Source: Desulfobotulus pelophilus
GTDB taxonomy: Bacteria > Desulfobacterota > Desulfobacteria > Desulfobacterales > ASO4-4
Length of the DNA: 64,000 nucleotides
Reading direction: 5' to 3'
Assembly: GCF_026155325.1 (NCBI RefSeq)
Contig: NZ_JAPFPW010000005.1
Coordinates: 124,001 to 188,000 of the forward strand
In this document: piece after piece, positions 54,640 through 63,375 of the stretch
Numbering within the stretch: the stretch's first letter is position 1
Layout: every line of letters starts with the position of its first letter
Notes under the pieces: generated by a model
Seen by the model: only the letters and a program-made list of their open reading frames with translations
Database searches by the model: none
What the model was told of the DNA's origin: nothing
Position numbers and translations under genes: made by a program

Positions 54640-55540
54640 CTGTAATCCCTGCCAGTGGAGCCTGGTAAGGGGGTGGGGGAGAAGACGGGAATAATCCGTA
54701 ACCATCATAAGGATGGCGGCTGCCGGAGAAGCCAAAAGCGTCGACAACTGCGAAGGGGTGAAGTTTAACCGAAAGTTTCGGAAGTCATGCAGGCTGCAGG
54801 TTCGGAGAACAAGTCGTCGGCAGACAGGCATGTGGTATCAGGTACCCATGGAAACAGGCTTTTGGTGCAAAAGGCTGTTAGCGGAGCAGGCGGGAAATAA
54901 ATGCGTAGATTGCTGGAAACGGATAGGGGCACATTCCCCTCCGTGGAAGAAACGGAGCGGACAGGCGAAGAGGCCTTGAAAGAAGAAGCGAAGCATAAGG
55001 AATGGCGGATGGGATGGTACAGCCTGTATGATCCTCTTCTGCATGAAAGGCGTTGAGGAAGGTGTTCATCAGTAAAATGAAGTCTGCCAATGGAGCTCCG
55101 GGAACAGACGGGCAGTTCTGCAAAGACTTTACCCTCGGGATGAAAGAGAATATTCACAGGATGCCGAAGGATCTGAAGGGGAAAAGCTATCAGCCCGAGC
55201 CGTGCGAAGCGGGTTGGCCTGATGGAGGTGCCCGGAGGGGGCTGAATCCGCTGCTGTGCGATTGCGCCACTGATTCAAGGTTGCAAATGGCAAAAACTGT
55301 GGGATCTATGATGGCATGGATACGAAGGCATCTGCCGGCTCACTCATTGGGCCATACCTAATAAATGGTATGAAAAAACAGGCTTATCCCTGATGAATCA
55401 GGCAGAAACAGTAAGGCTTTCTGTGTAAAAAGAAGATAAAGATGGACATGATCGAGGGTGCGAGGCCCGTACGCATGGTTCTGTGAGAGGGATAGTGCAG
55501 AAATGATCACTTTTACACTACCCCTACTCGATTAATGGCA
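54640..55540 (+). mobile_element. Degenerate group II intron with an internally deleted reverse transcriptase
   Basis: About 900 bases of plus-strand DNA with typical bacterial group II intron landmarks. The left part contains intron RNA segments (GAAGTCATGCAGGCTGCAGG, GGAAACGGATAGGGGCACA). The centre, at 55000-55280, encodes broken fragments of an intron reverse transcriptase: SLYDPLLHERR, SANGAPGTDGQ (RT-0) and SYQPEP, followed by PDGGARR. A maturase-like WIRRHL fragment follows at about 55305. The right end has a domain V-like stem near 55455-55490 (GGTTCTGTGAGAGGG) and the terminal CTACCCCTACTCGATT. The catalytic YxDD core is missing and frames are broken, so it is not mobile on its own. 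Exact ends are uncertain by tens of bases. Confidence 0.75.
55071..55361 (+). pseudogene. Group II intron reverse transcriptase/maturase remnant
   Basis: A fragment of about 90 codons within the intron. It includes the RT-0 block (SANGAPGTDGQ) and the RT-1 region (KGKSYQPEP, PDGGARR, frameshifted by neighbours), then jumps to a maturase-type WIRRHLP. The palm with the catalytic YADD is absent. Upstream, in another frame, are the residues SLYDPLLHERR of the N-terminus. Confidence 0.65.
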
Positions 55541-55555
55541 ATAAGACAGTTTAGG

Positions 55556-56857
<1,302 letters not shown>

Positions 56858-56951
56858 TTATCCGGAGAAAATCCAGAAAAAACCGGAACACCGGTGAAGC
56901 GGTTCCGGTCGAATAGGGTTTTTAACCTTTATGTTTCAATGAGAAACAGGT

Positions 56952-57434
56952 TTACGCCTGCTTTCTTTTGGCTTCTTTTGCAATTGATCTTTTGCTGCGG
57001 AAAAAATTCTGAATTTTTTCTCTGCATAGGGGTTCAAGAACACCGGACTGCACTCTGATCTGATGGTTCAACCGTCTGTCGGTGGCAAGGTCGTATAAAG
57101 ACCCGGCGGCACCCCATTTGATATCGGCAGCTCCGTAGATGAGGCGGTCTATGCGGGCATGAATAATAGCTCCCATGCACATGGGGCAGGGCTCTATGGT
57201 AACATAGATACTGCTACCCGACAGCCTGTAATTGCCCAGGTTTTCTGCTGCTTTCCGGAGGGCAAGGATTTCGGCATGGGCCGTAGGGTCACAGTTGCTG
57301 ATGGTCCGGTTCCAGGCTGTGGCAAGCACAGTTCCAGAATTATGAACAATCACTGCACCTATCGGAACTTCATTCATTTGTCCAGCCTTTTCCGCAGCCC
57401 CAAGGGCAAGCTTCATGTAGTCTTCATCTTTCAT
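56952..57434 (-). CDS. tadA: tRNA-specific adenosine deaminase
   Basis: 160 residues. CDA-fold zinc site: His53-Ala-Glu55 (THAEI) with catalytic Glu55, and the PCPMC cysteines Cys83 and Cys86. Other TadA features are [20 protein letters not shown] and [13 protein letters not shown]. It converts A34 to inosine in tRNA-Arg(ACG). That tRNA gene lies divergently 72 bases away. The basic C-terminus ([13 protein letters not shown]) suits tRNA binding. Confidence 0.95.
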   Translation of the reverse strand: MKDEDYMKLALGAAEKAGQMNEVPIGAVIVHNSGTVLATAWNRTISNCDPTAHAEILALRKAAENLGNYRLSGSSIYVTIEPCPMCMGAIIHARIDRLIYGAADIKWGAAGSLYDLATDRRLNHQIRVQSGVLEPLCREKIQNFFRSKRSIAKEAKRKQA

Positions 57435-57462
57435 AAAAAAAGTGTATACACAGATTTTCCAT

Positions 57463-57491
57463 TTGACAAGCTGTAAGGCTTACTCTATAAA
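57463..57491 (+). promoter_or_regulatory. tRNA-Arg(ACG) promoter
   Basis: TTGACA (57463-57468), 17-base spacer, TATAAA (57486-57491); the tRNA starts 15 bases further. A near-consensus sigma-70 promoter in the 72-base gap shared with the divergent tadA gene. Confidence 0.85.
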
Positions 57492-57506
57492 GCCTTTCAG
57501 TTTTGA

Positions 57507-57583
57507 GCGCCCGTAGCTCAGCTGGATAGAGTACCGGACTACGAATCCGTAGGTCGCACGTTCGAATCGTGCCGGGCGCGCCA
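57507..57583 (+). tRNA. tRNA-Arg (anticodon ACG)
   Basis: 77 bases with encoded CCA. Acceptor stem GCGCCCG / CGGGCGC, anticodon loop CTACGAA giving ACG, which becomes ICG after TadA action and reads CGU/CGC/CGA. T loop GTTCGAAT. Confidence 0.97.
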
Positions 57584-57591
57584 TAAAAAGT

Positions 57592-57627
57592 AAGGGTTTA
57601 CAGCATAGAGCTGTAAGCCTTTTTTTA
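57592..57627 (+). terminator. Terminator after tRNA-Arg(ACG)
   Basis: Stem GGGTTTACAGC / GCTGTAAGCC around ATAGA (one bulge) followed by seven T, about 9 bases after the tRNA. Confidence 0.88.
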
Positions 57628-57941
57628 TTTGTATTTAATTTATCCCAGTTTTTGAACTGATGCAGAGGGAAAAGAGGGGAATAATTTTTGAGCCGTAGTG
57701 CTACCATCTAGTCTTTTTCAGCATTCTCGAAAATACTTCTGTTCTTCTTGAAATCCTATTCCTCGTTCTCATTGCCTTCACCTTATAAAAAATGTATCTG
57801 AACACCATAAGAGCAGATACTACTTCCCATAACACATCTTTTTAAATGGGCACCTGTCTTATTGTCGGCGTATGCCGCTCACTGCCCTGATATGGTCATG
57901 GCCCTTTCAGTCCAGTACAGACGAAATCAGAGTTTAGAAAA
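57628..57941. other. Intergenic region upstream of umuD
   Basis: About 310 AT-rich bases between the tRNA terminator and umuD. The umuDC promoter and any SOS operator must be here, but I cannot find a convincing LexA-type palindrome. No coding frame is credible. Confidence 0.4.
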
Positions 57942-58382
57942 ATGAGAATAAAAAAAGAAAATATCTTTAGAGCCGCGGTAAGGGATGAGAAGGTTCATAT
58001 TCCCCTTTACACTGAATCTGTCAGTGCTGGCTTTCCCTCTCCAGCCCAGGATTATGTGGAACGCAGCCTGGATCTGAATGAGCTTTGCATCCGCAATGCG
58101 GTTGCTACATTTTTTGTCCGGGTGTCCGGGGATTCCATGGAAGATGGCGGTATCCGCTCCGGTGACATTCTGATCGTGGACAGATCCATAGAGCCAAAAC
58201 ACAAAGATATTGTCATAGCGATTGTGGATGGGGAGTTTACGGTAAAGTGCTTCCATTCAGAGCCTGATGTAAGTCTTGTTCCCCTGAACAGCAGCTATCC
58301 TGTCCTTTATTTTTCTGAAGAATCAGAGCTGGAACTTTTCGGAGTTGTGACCTTTGTTATTCATTCTGTCAGAAACAGATAA
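57942..58382 (+). CDS. umuD: UmuD-type SOS mutagenesis protein
   Basis: 146 residues, a LexA-fold S24 protease. The self-cleavage site is Ala29-Gly30 in ESVSAGFPSP; catalytic Ser65 lies in VSGDSMEDGGI and Lys102 in DGEFTVKCF. After RecA-stimulated cleavage UmuD' binds UmuC to form DNA polymerase V. The ribosome site is weak. The umuC ATG follows after 11 bases. Confidence 0.95.
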   Translation: MRIKKENIFRAAVRDEKVHIPLYTESVSAGFPSPAQDYVERSLDLNELCIRNAVATFFVRVSGDSMEDGGIRSGDILIVDRSIEPKHKDIVIAIVDGEFTVKCFHSEPDVSLVPLNSSYPVLYFSEESELELFGVVTFVIHSVRNR

Positions 58383-58393
58383 GGATACCCGGC

Positions 58394-59683
58394 ATGGCAG
58401 GAGATCAATATTTTGCACTGGTGGACTGCAATAATTTCTATGCCAGTTGTGAGAAACTTTTCAGACCGGATCTGAAAAATACTCCTGTTGTGGTTCTTTC
58501 CAACAACGATGGCTGTGTTGTGGCAAGAAGCCCGGAAGCCAAAGCCTTGGATATTCCCATGGGCGTTCCGGCATTCCAGATACAGCATCTTGTGAAAAAA
58601 CATGGCATAATCGTATTTTCGTCCAATTATGCCCTGTATGCGGATCTGTCACACAGGGTCATGCAGGCCATAGAATCCTGCTGGCCTGATATGGAAATCT
58701 ATTCCATAGACGAGGCCTTCCTTACCTTCAGCTCAAATCCTCTGCCGGGCCTCTCCATGGAGGGGCTGGCAGAGAAGGTTCAGAAACGGGTTTTGATGTG
58801 GACAGGCCTTCGGGTGAGTATCGGTGTGGCCCGCACCAAAACGCTGGCTAAGATTGCCAACTATGCGGCTAAAAAATATCCGGCAACCAAAGGGGTTGTG
58901 GTTCTCGAAGAGCAGGACCGAATAGACAGGCTCCTTGCTCTTGTGTCGGTGGGCGAGGTCTGGGGAGTTGGCCGTCGTACTCAGGAAAAACTGTGCAGAA
59001 TGAATGTCCGGACTGCTTTTGATCTTAAATGTGCCAACATTTTGAATATTAAGAGGTTTTTTAATATAAAAATTGGGCAAACCGTAGAGGAGCTGAATGG
59101 GTCACCCTGTTTCACTCTGGAGCAGACACCTGGCCTGAAAAAGCAGATGATCTGTTCAAGAAGTTTTGGAGAGCGCATTAAGCGGAAAGACGATATGGAA
59201 AAGGCAGTCAGCTCTTTTTGTGTCTATGTTGCAGAAAGACTGAGGTCTGAAAAACTTTTGGCCGGCCGTGTGGATCTTTTTATCCGTACCAGCTGTTTTA
59301 ATAAAGACAAGACCTCATATGCCAATTCCTGCGGTATCAACTTGGATTTTCCTTCAGACGATACTTTTTATCTGGTCGGTTTGACCTGTCGGCTGCTTGA
59401 CTGTATCTGGAAAGAGGGAAAGGCGTACAGTAAGGCAGGGGTTGTGCTGTCAGTATTGACACCCGGAGAAGGAGGCCGACAGATGCAGCTTTTTGAAAGT
59501 AGCCTGATCCGTCCTCAGCATGAGAAAGTCATAGAGATTATGGACAGGATTAACAGGGAAAAAAAAGGAAAGGTCCTGATCGCATCGCAAGGCCTGGGCC
59601 AGAACCCCTGGAAGATGAAGCAGTCCCATGTTTCTCCGAACTATACGTTGGACTGGCGTGCAATTCCCATCATTCGGTGCTGA
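58394..59683 (+). CDS. umuC: DNA polymerase V catalytic subunit UmuC
   Basis: 429 residues, Y-family polymerase. Catalytic motifs: FALVDCNNFYASCEKLF (first Asp), YSIDEAFL (Asp-Glu), a RVSIGVARTKTLAKIANYAAKK fingers segment, and helix-hairpin-helix GEVWGVGRRTQEKL. The C-terminal UmuC domain ends SPNYTLDW, so the protein looks complete. Translesion synthesis under DNA damage. An IS5-like remnant begins within a few bases of its 3' end. Confidence 0.96.
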   Translation: MAGDQYFALVDCNNFYASCEKLFRPDLKNTPVVVLSNNDGCVVARSPEAKALDIPMGVPAFQIQHLVKKHGIIVFSSNYALYADLSHRVMQAIESCWPDMEIYSIDEAFLTFSSNPLPGLSMEGLAEKVQKRVLMWTGLRVSIGVARTKTLAKIANYAAKKYPATKGVVVLEEQDRIDRLLALVSVGEVWGVGRRTQEKLCRMNVRTAFDLKCANILNIKRFFNIKIGQTVEELNGSPCFTLEQTPGLKKQMICSRSFGERIKRKDDMEKAVSSFCVYVAERLRSEKLLAGRVDLFIRTSCFNKDKTSYANSCGINLDFPSDDTFYLVGLTCRLLDCIWKEGKAYSKAGVVLSVLTPGEGGRQMQLFESSLIRPQHEKVIEIMDRINREKKGKVLIASQGLGQNPWKMKQSHVSPNYTLDWRAIPIIRC

Positions 59684-59684
59684 A

Positions 59685-60350
59685 CCTCCACCTCGTGTCT
59701 GATTTGAATGAATAGATATTTGTCGTAGCCACGAAGCTCCATCCGATTCTTTTTGGGTGGAATGACAGACTCCAACCCTGACTTTCCGCCTGGGCAACAA
59801 TGCCATTTGTGTTGTTATCCCCTCGGTCAGCCAAAAGGCACTGAGCGGCAAATCCTTTGATCGAAACAACTGCCTGCGTCTTATCAACTGTTGTACCTTT
59901 TGTAATAATAACCCTGAACGGCATGCCATGCCCATTCACGGCCAGATGCAATTTTGTGTTGAGCACCCTTTTGTGTGATTCCTGTCTTGATTCCCGCTTC
60001 TCGCTCCTGCTGCATGCTGGTGAATCTTGCAATGGCTGGCATAGATTATCAGCCATTCATAATTTGGCTCATCTGTCAAGGTCGCCAGCAGTCTTTCCCA
60101 TACGCCTTTGTCTCTTCAGGGAATAAACAACGGTGGGTATTGCTCCATCCGCCATAAGCGGGGATGAGATATCGCCATGGAACACCTGTGCGCGTAATTC
60201 AAAAACCGTATTGATGAACTGTCGACAGTCTCGCACAATGCCGTCCCAAGTCACTTTTTTACCTGGCAAACGAGGTTTCCAGACTTCCTCTCAAATGTCG
60301 TGGCGCCTTGTGTGCTGGTCTAGTCAAATCAGCCTCCTTTTGAGTCCTTG
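59685..60350 (-). pseudogene. Degenerate IS5-family transposase remnant
   Basis: On the minus strand a transposase is broken into several frames. The first part (60069-60269) has the IS5-type N-terminal region with RDCRQFINTVFELRAQVFHGD. The middle (59670-60056) holds the DDE core segment KRVLNTKLHLAVNGHGMPFRVI and FAAQCLLADRGDN. A shifted frame gives LRGYDKYLFIQIRHEVEV, equivalent to the Tyr-Arg-Glu block, after which the element is truncated at the umuC end. At least two frameshifts and a missing C-terminus make it inactive. Terminal repeats were not identified. Confidence 0.75.
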
Positions 60351-60488
60351 TCTTGACTGAGTATGGCACAAAAAAACAGTTTGGGTAATCTCGTGACTAC
60401 CTTATCTGGGGGAGGCAGGTTTTTTGTGTGCGGAGTCTGTAAAGTATTCTTTTATCATAGGTCATTGAGTGTTAAGTTGTACAGTTTT

Positions 60489-61022
60489 ATGACACATGAG
60501 GTGTCGTGGCTATTTTATACAGAACGGGCAGGTATTGTGATCATATTTTCGGATCAGTGGTGGTATCATTTTGAGGAGTCCTGGCATATCAAGGCTCCTC
60601 TCGCAAAGGTGTGGGAAGGGATGGTGCACGTGGAAGACTGGCCGCTTTGGTGGGATGGGCTGATTTCTTCCTCTTCTCCGGATACCTTACCTGTGAATGT
60701 GAACGGTAAGCGCTATGATACGCGGTGGAGAGGGTCTTTGCCTTACAGTCTTGATGTGGGGGCCATACTCCGTGAAGTCTGCCCGAATGTTTTGATTCGA
60801 GCAGATATCCATGGAGATATTCATGGTGTCTGTACCTGTCGCGTTCAGGAAAATGGACGAGGAACCCATGTTTTATTTTGTCTGCATGTTCGAACTGCCC
60901 GTCCATTGCTGACACTTCTGTCTCCTTTTTTAAAAAGGTATTTCAGTGATAACCATAAAGGCATCATGGTAAAAGGAAAGCTGGGGTTTACCCGTTATCT
61001 GGCAGAAAGGTCTGGTCGGTGA
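60489..61022 (+). CDS. SRPBCC-superfamily (polyketide cyclase-like) protein
   Basis: About 177 residues from ATG 60489; the true start is uncertain, and a later GTG near 60537 would leave the domain intact. START/SRPBCC features: HFEESWHIKAPLAKVWEGMVHVEDWPLWWDGL at the N-terminus, a central DTRWRGSLPYSLDV strand, and a basic helix FLKRYFSDNHKGIM. Such folds bind hydrophobic ligands. Its stop overlaps the GTG start of the LolA-like gene (GTGA), so the pair is translationally coupled. Confidence 0.7.
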   Translation: MTHEVSWLFYTERAGIVIIFSDQWWYHFEESWHIKAPLAKVWEGMVHVEDWPLWWDGLISSSSPDTLPVNVNGKRYDTRWRGSLPYSLDVGAILREVCPNVLIRADIHGDIHGVCTCRVQENGRGTHVLFCLHVRTARPLLTLLSPFLKRYFSDNHKGIMVKGKLGFTRYLAERSGR

Positions 61023-61645
61023 GGTCTTTTGTGCGGAATGTATATCTGCTTTTTTTCTTTATTTGGGGTGCAGCTGTTATCGGAACGGCAGTGGCTGATC
61101 CTGTAGGCAGAATGATGGAGTCTTTTGATGCCCTGACCACGTATACAGCCCTGCTGGAGTCGGAAGGTAAAGACGGGCGTAAGCGCATTTATTATGCCTA
61201 CCAGAAGCCTGGTTTTATCCGGATGGATTTTGTGGAGCCCCACAAAGGAGCTCGTTTGATTTATGTGCCGGATGAAAAGCGAGTTTATCTTCGTCCTTTT
61301 TCAAACCGGCTGATTCACTTACGGCTTTCTCCTGATAACAGGCTGATTACAGATCCCGAAGGTCATACGGTGGATCAGTCGGATATTGGTTCTTTGCTTC
61401 GGACTGTAAAAAAAGATGCCGACGAAGGCCTGGTAACGTCGTTGCCTCCGGAACTTGTGGAAGGGCTATTTTGTGCCGGGGTTGTCGTTGAAACGGAGGG
61501 AACTGTCTGGATTTTATGGGTGCATCCCGATCTGGGCCTGCCTGTCAAAGTGGAAAAGTACCTTGATAATGGAGAAGATGAAATTGTTTTTCTCCACAAT
61601 CTTGCTGTGGATGAACTGCTTGACAACTCAATTTTTATTCCCTGA
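61019..61645 (+). CDS. Outer-membrane lipoprotein-sorting (LolA-like) protein
   Basis: 208 residues with a GTG start overlapping the preceding stop. A signal peptide (YLLFFFIWGAAVIGTAVA) exports it. The LolA-like beta fold is seen in YTALLESEGKDGRKRIYYAYQKPGFIRMDF, RLIYVPDEKRVYLRPF and the C-terminal FLHNLAVDELLDNSIF. Family members bind lipids or lipoproteins in the periplasm. Partner to the SRPBCC protein; both could handle a lipid, but no transport genes are nearby. Confidence 0.82.
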   Translation: MRSFVRNVYLLFFFIWGAAVIGTAVADPVGRMMESFDALTTYTALLESEGKDGRKRIYYAYQKPGFIRMDFVEPHKGARLIYVPDEKRVYLRPFSNRLIHLRLSPDNRLITDPEGHTVDQSDIGSLLRTVKKDADEGLVTSLPPELVEGLFCAGVVVETEGTVWILWVHPDLGLPVKVEKYLDNGEDEIVFLHNLAVDELLDNSIFIP

Positions 61646-62085
61646 CACAAGGGGCTCATGCCAGACCTCGACCGCATCACCGTGTACTGATGGGTGCTTG
61701 CCTCATTGGAATAGGCAGGTTGCCTAATGGCATATGTGTTCTCTCTGGCTGCGTTTGTCCCCAGCCTCTGTTTCTGCTGTTTTTGTTGAGCGGATACATG
61801 AAAAATCATAGTTCCTGTTCTGTTTTTCCACCATCAGAAATAAACCACTGCCATTCCGGAGGGAGATTCGCTTGTCGTCGGGAACAGCGGCATCTGTCTT
61901 TGTATTATGTTAAACAGCTATAGTGCCAGCCCCTTTCATAAATTAGTGGCAGAGGCTCATTAGCGGACGGCTAAAGATTGTTATTTAACAAGGTTTTTTT
62001 CAGGGTTTTTTTCCTTTTCGCTTATCACTTAAAACAGGGCAAAAAACAGCCCAAAACCCGCATGAATATTGACTTTCAGGCAACA
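61646..62085. other. Intergenic, AT-rich region
   Basis: About 440 bases between the LolA-like gene and the terminator of the antirepressor transcript. No credible gene or tRNA, and I cannot find a clear attachment-site repeat. A boundary between core genome and the right-hand element probably lies here. Confidence 0.4.
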
Positions 62086-62115
62086 AAAAAGGCCTCCCTA
62101 AGGAGACCTTGAATG
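62085..62115 (-). terminator. Terminator for the antirepressor transcript
   Basis: On the minus strand, stem AAGGTCTCC / GGAGGCCTT (one mismatch) with a 4-base loop and six T. It lies about 205 bases beyond the antirepressor stop. Confidence 0.8.
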
Positions 62116-62321
62116 TTATGTGGCGGAAGTGCATGTCATTACAAGACGTTTTTATTTTCCTGTTTTTAATGAATAAAAAACATGGGGTCTGGTCTGACTA
62201 CATGCTGACCACATATTATGGGGTTTAATCTTTAGTCACTTGCGCATGTATAATCCCCGCTGTTTTCCGCTATGGCGTGCCGCTGTTCTTTGTTGCGCAT
62301 ACCGAAGCGTTTTATCTTGCT

Positions 62322-62900
62322 TTATGATTTCTGCTGCCTGAGGGACTGAACAAAGGCCTCATGGTGGACTTCCGGACTGAGTACGCTTACCGTCCGGAGG
62401 ATATTGTTCACGGAAACCACCATATTCTGATGGAGCTGGCTCAGGGTGTTTAAGCTTGCCAGCATATCATTCACTTCCCGCACAAGGTGCCTTGCCAGAA
62501 GAATCTGGTCTTCATGGCCATAGTTGATGGCCACGGGAGCGGCAGACCCATAGCGGCCCGTTTTGCGGATGGCGGGGAGAACTTCTGATGCCACCCAGTT
62601 GGTGAACTCTTCAGCGGTGGGTTTGTTGGAGCGGAAGGCCAGTTTGTACAGGGCGGGTTCATTAATAATGATAAGCTGCTGCTCACCGCCGCCCCGGTTG
62701 TCTTCGGAAGAAGGGGTCAGGAAATTCCTGAGTCCTTTCCATTCATCGGGTATAGAGGCAAGCGTTTGTTTCCCCGTCCATGAGATCCCTAGTGCTTCAC
62801 ATACATCTTTAGCGACAAACCAGATCTCTCCGTTTTCAGAAAGGGTTCTGATTGTACAGTTTTGAAAAATAAAATTGGTGGTGGGCAGGTTGTTTTCCAT
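62322..62900 (-). CDS. BRO-family phage antirepressor
   Basis: About 192 residues from ATG 62900 with AAGGAG upstream; ATG 62939 is possible. BRO-N domain: NCTIRTLSENGEIWFVAKDVCEALGIS, LIIINEPALYKLAFRSNKPTAEEF and NWVASEVLPAIRKTGRYG are hallmark. Antirepressors of this kind relieve phage or element repressors. Its C-terminal helical part (about 130-190) is not recognised. Divergent from the Ash-like frame and WYL-type gene, the layout of integrated phages and satellites. Confidence 0.92.
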   Translation of the reverse strand: MENNLPTTNFIFQNCTIRTLSENGEIWFVAKDVCEALGISWTGKQTLASIPDEWKGLRNFLTPSSEDNRGGGEQQLIIINEPALYKLAFRSNKPTAEEFTNWVASEVLPAIRKTGRYGSAAPVAINYGHEDQILLARHLVREVNDMLASLNTLSQLHQNMVVSVNNILRTVSVLSPEVHHEAFVQSLRQQKS

Positions 62901-62961
62901 GACAGGCTCCTTGGCTAAAAAAATGAAGGAATCCGCCATCTCTGAATGCTAAAACAGGGGT

Positions 62962-63036
62962 GGCGGAGCTATATGGGTTAGCATTACCGGGCCAAGGCAA
63001 CCGGTGCTTCCGAAGAAGCCCACATATAGCTCCGCC
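62962..63036 (+). repeat. Long inverted repeat/structured RNA between antirepressor and Ash-like frame
   Basis: Left arm GGCGGAGCTATATGGG (62962-62977) pairs with right arm CCCACATATAGCTCCGCC (63019-63036), about 16 bp with a 2-base difference. Inside is a smaller hairpin ACCGG / CCGGT. Such structures with nearby ash-type genes occur in P4-like satellites, where a CI-like RNA provides immunity. Role here inferred. Confidence 0.7.
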
Positions 63037-63375
63037 ATAAGGGTGTGCGAGGACACAAAAAATGCGCCTGCATCTTTTTATGGTGGCGCTACACGCCTTG
63101 ACTTTCGGGATGCTAAACCCGGCTACGGTTTTTTACCGCAGCATGGAAACCATACCATGCAGGAAGTGAAAGTCAAGGTTGAAAAAAGATTGCGCATGTG
63201 CTTGGATAAAGGCAAATATTTAAAGAAGGGGATTCATTGTGGGCAAAAAAGCAAACCCTGCAGCGGTTTTGATTGCTTTATTTTTTGCGTTTGTTATTTT
63301 TTCGGGAATCATAATGGAAGGGCTGCTCATCATTGTATTGATAGGCGGTGGCGTTGCGGCCTTCTTTTTTTATAA
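63004..63375 (+). CDS. Possible Ash-family phage protein (uncertain)
   Basis: An open frame of up to 123 codons begins inside the inverted repeat. Its residues CEDTKNAPASFYGG and HGNHTMQEVKVKVEK resemble the Ash protein family found next to immunity regions of phage-like elements. The frame runs into the next gene, so its end is probably not natural. A second short frame (63080-63169, MVALHALTFGMLNPATVF) in another phase is also Ash-like, which suggests overlap or frameshift. Low confidence. Confidence 0.35.
   Translation: MLPKKPTYSSAIRVCEDTKNAPASFYGGATRLDFRDAKPGYGFLPQHGNHTMQEVKVKVEKRLRMCLDKGKYLKKGIHCGQKSKPCSGFDCFIFCVCYFFGNHNGRAAHHCIDRRWRCGLLFL

Noticed and set aside
57640-57941. LexA/SOS operator upstream of umuD
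   Set aside because: I expected one but found no CTGT-N8-ACAG-like or other clear palindrome. This lineage may use a different LexA box.
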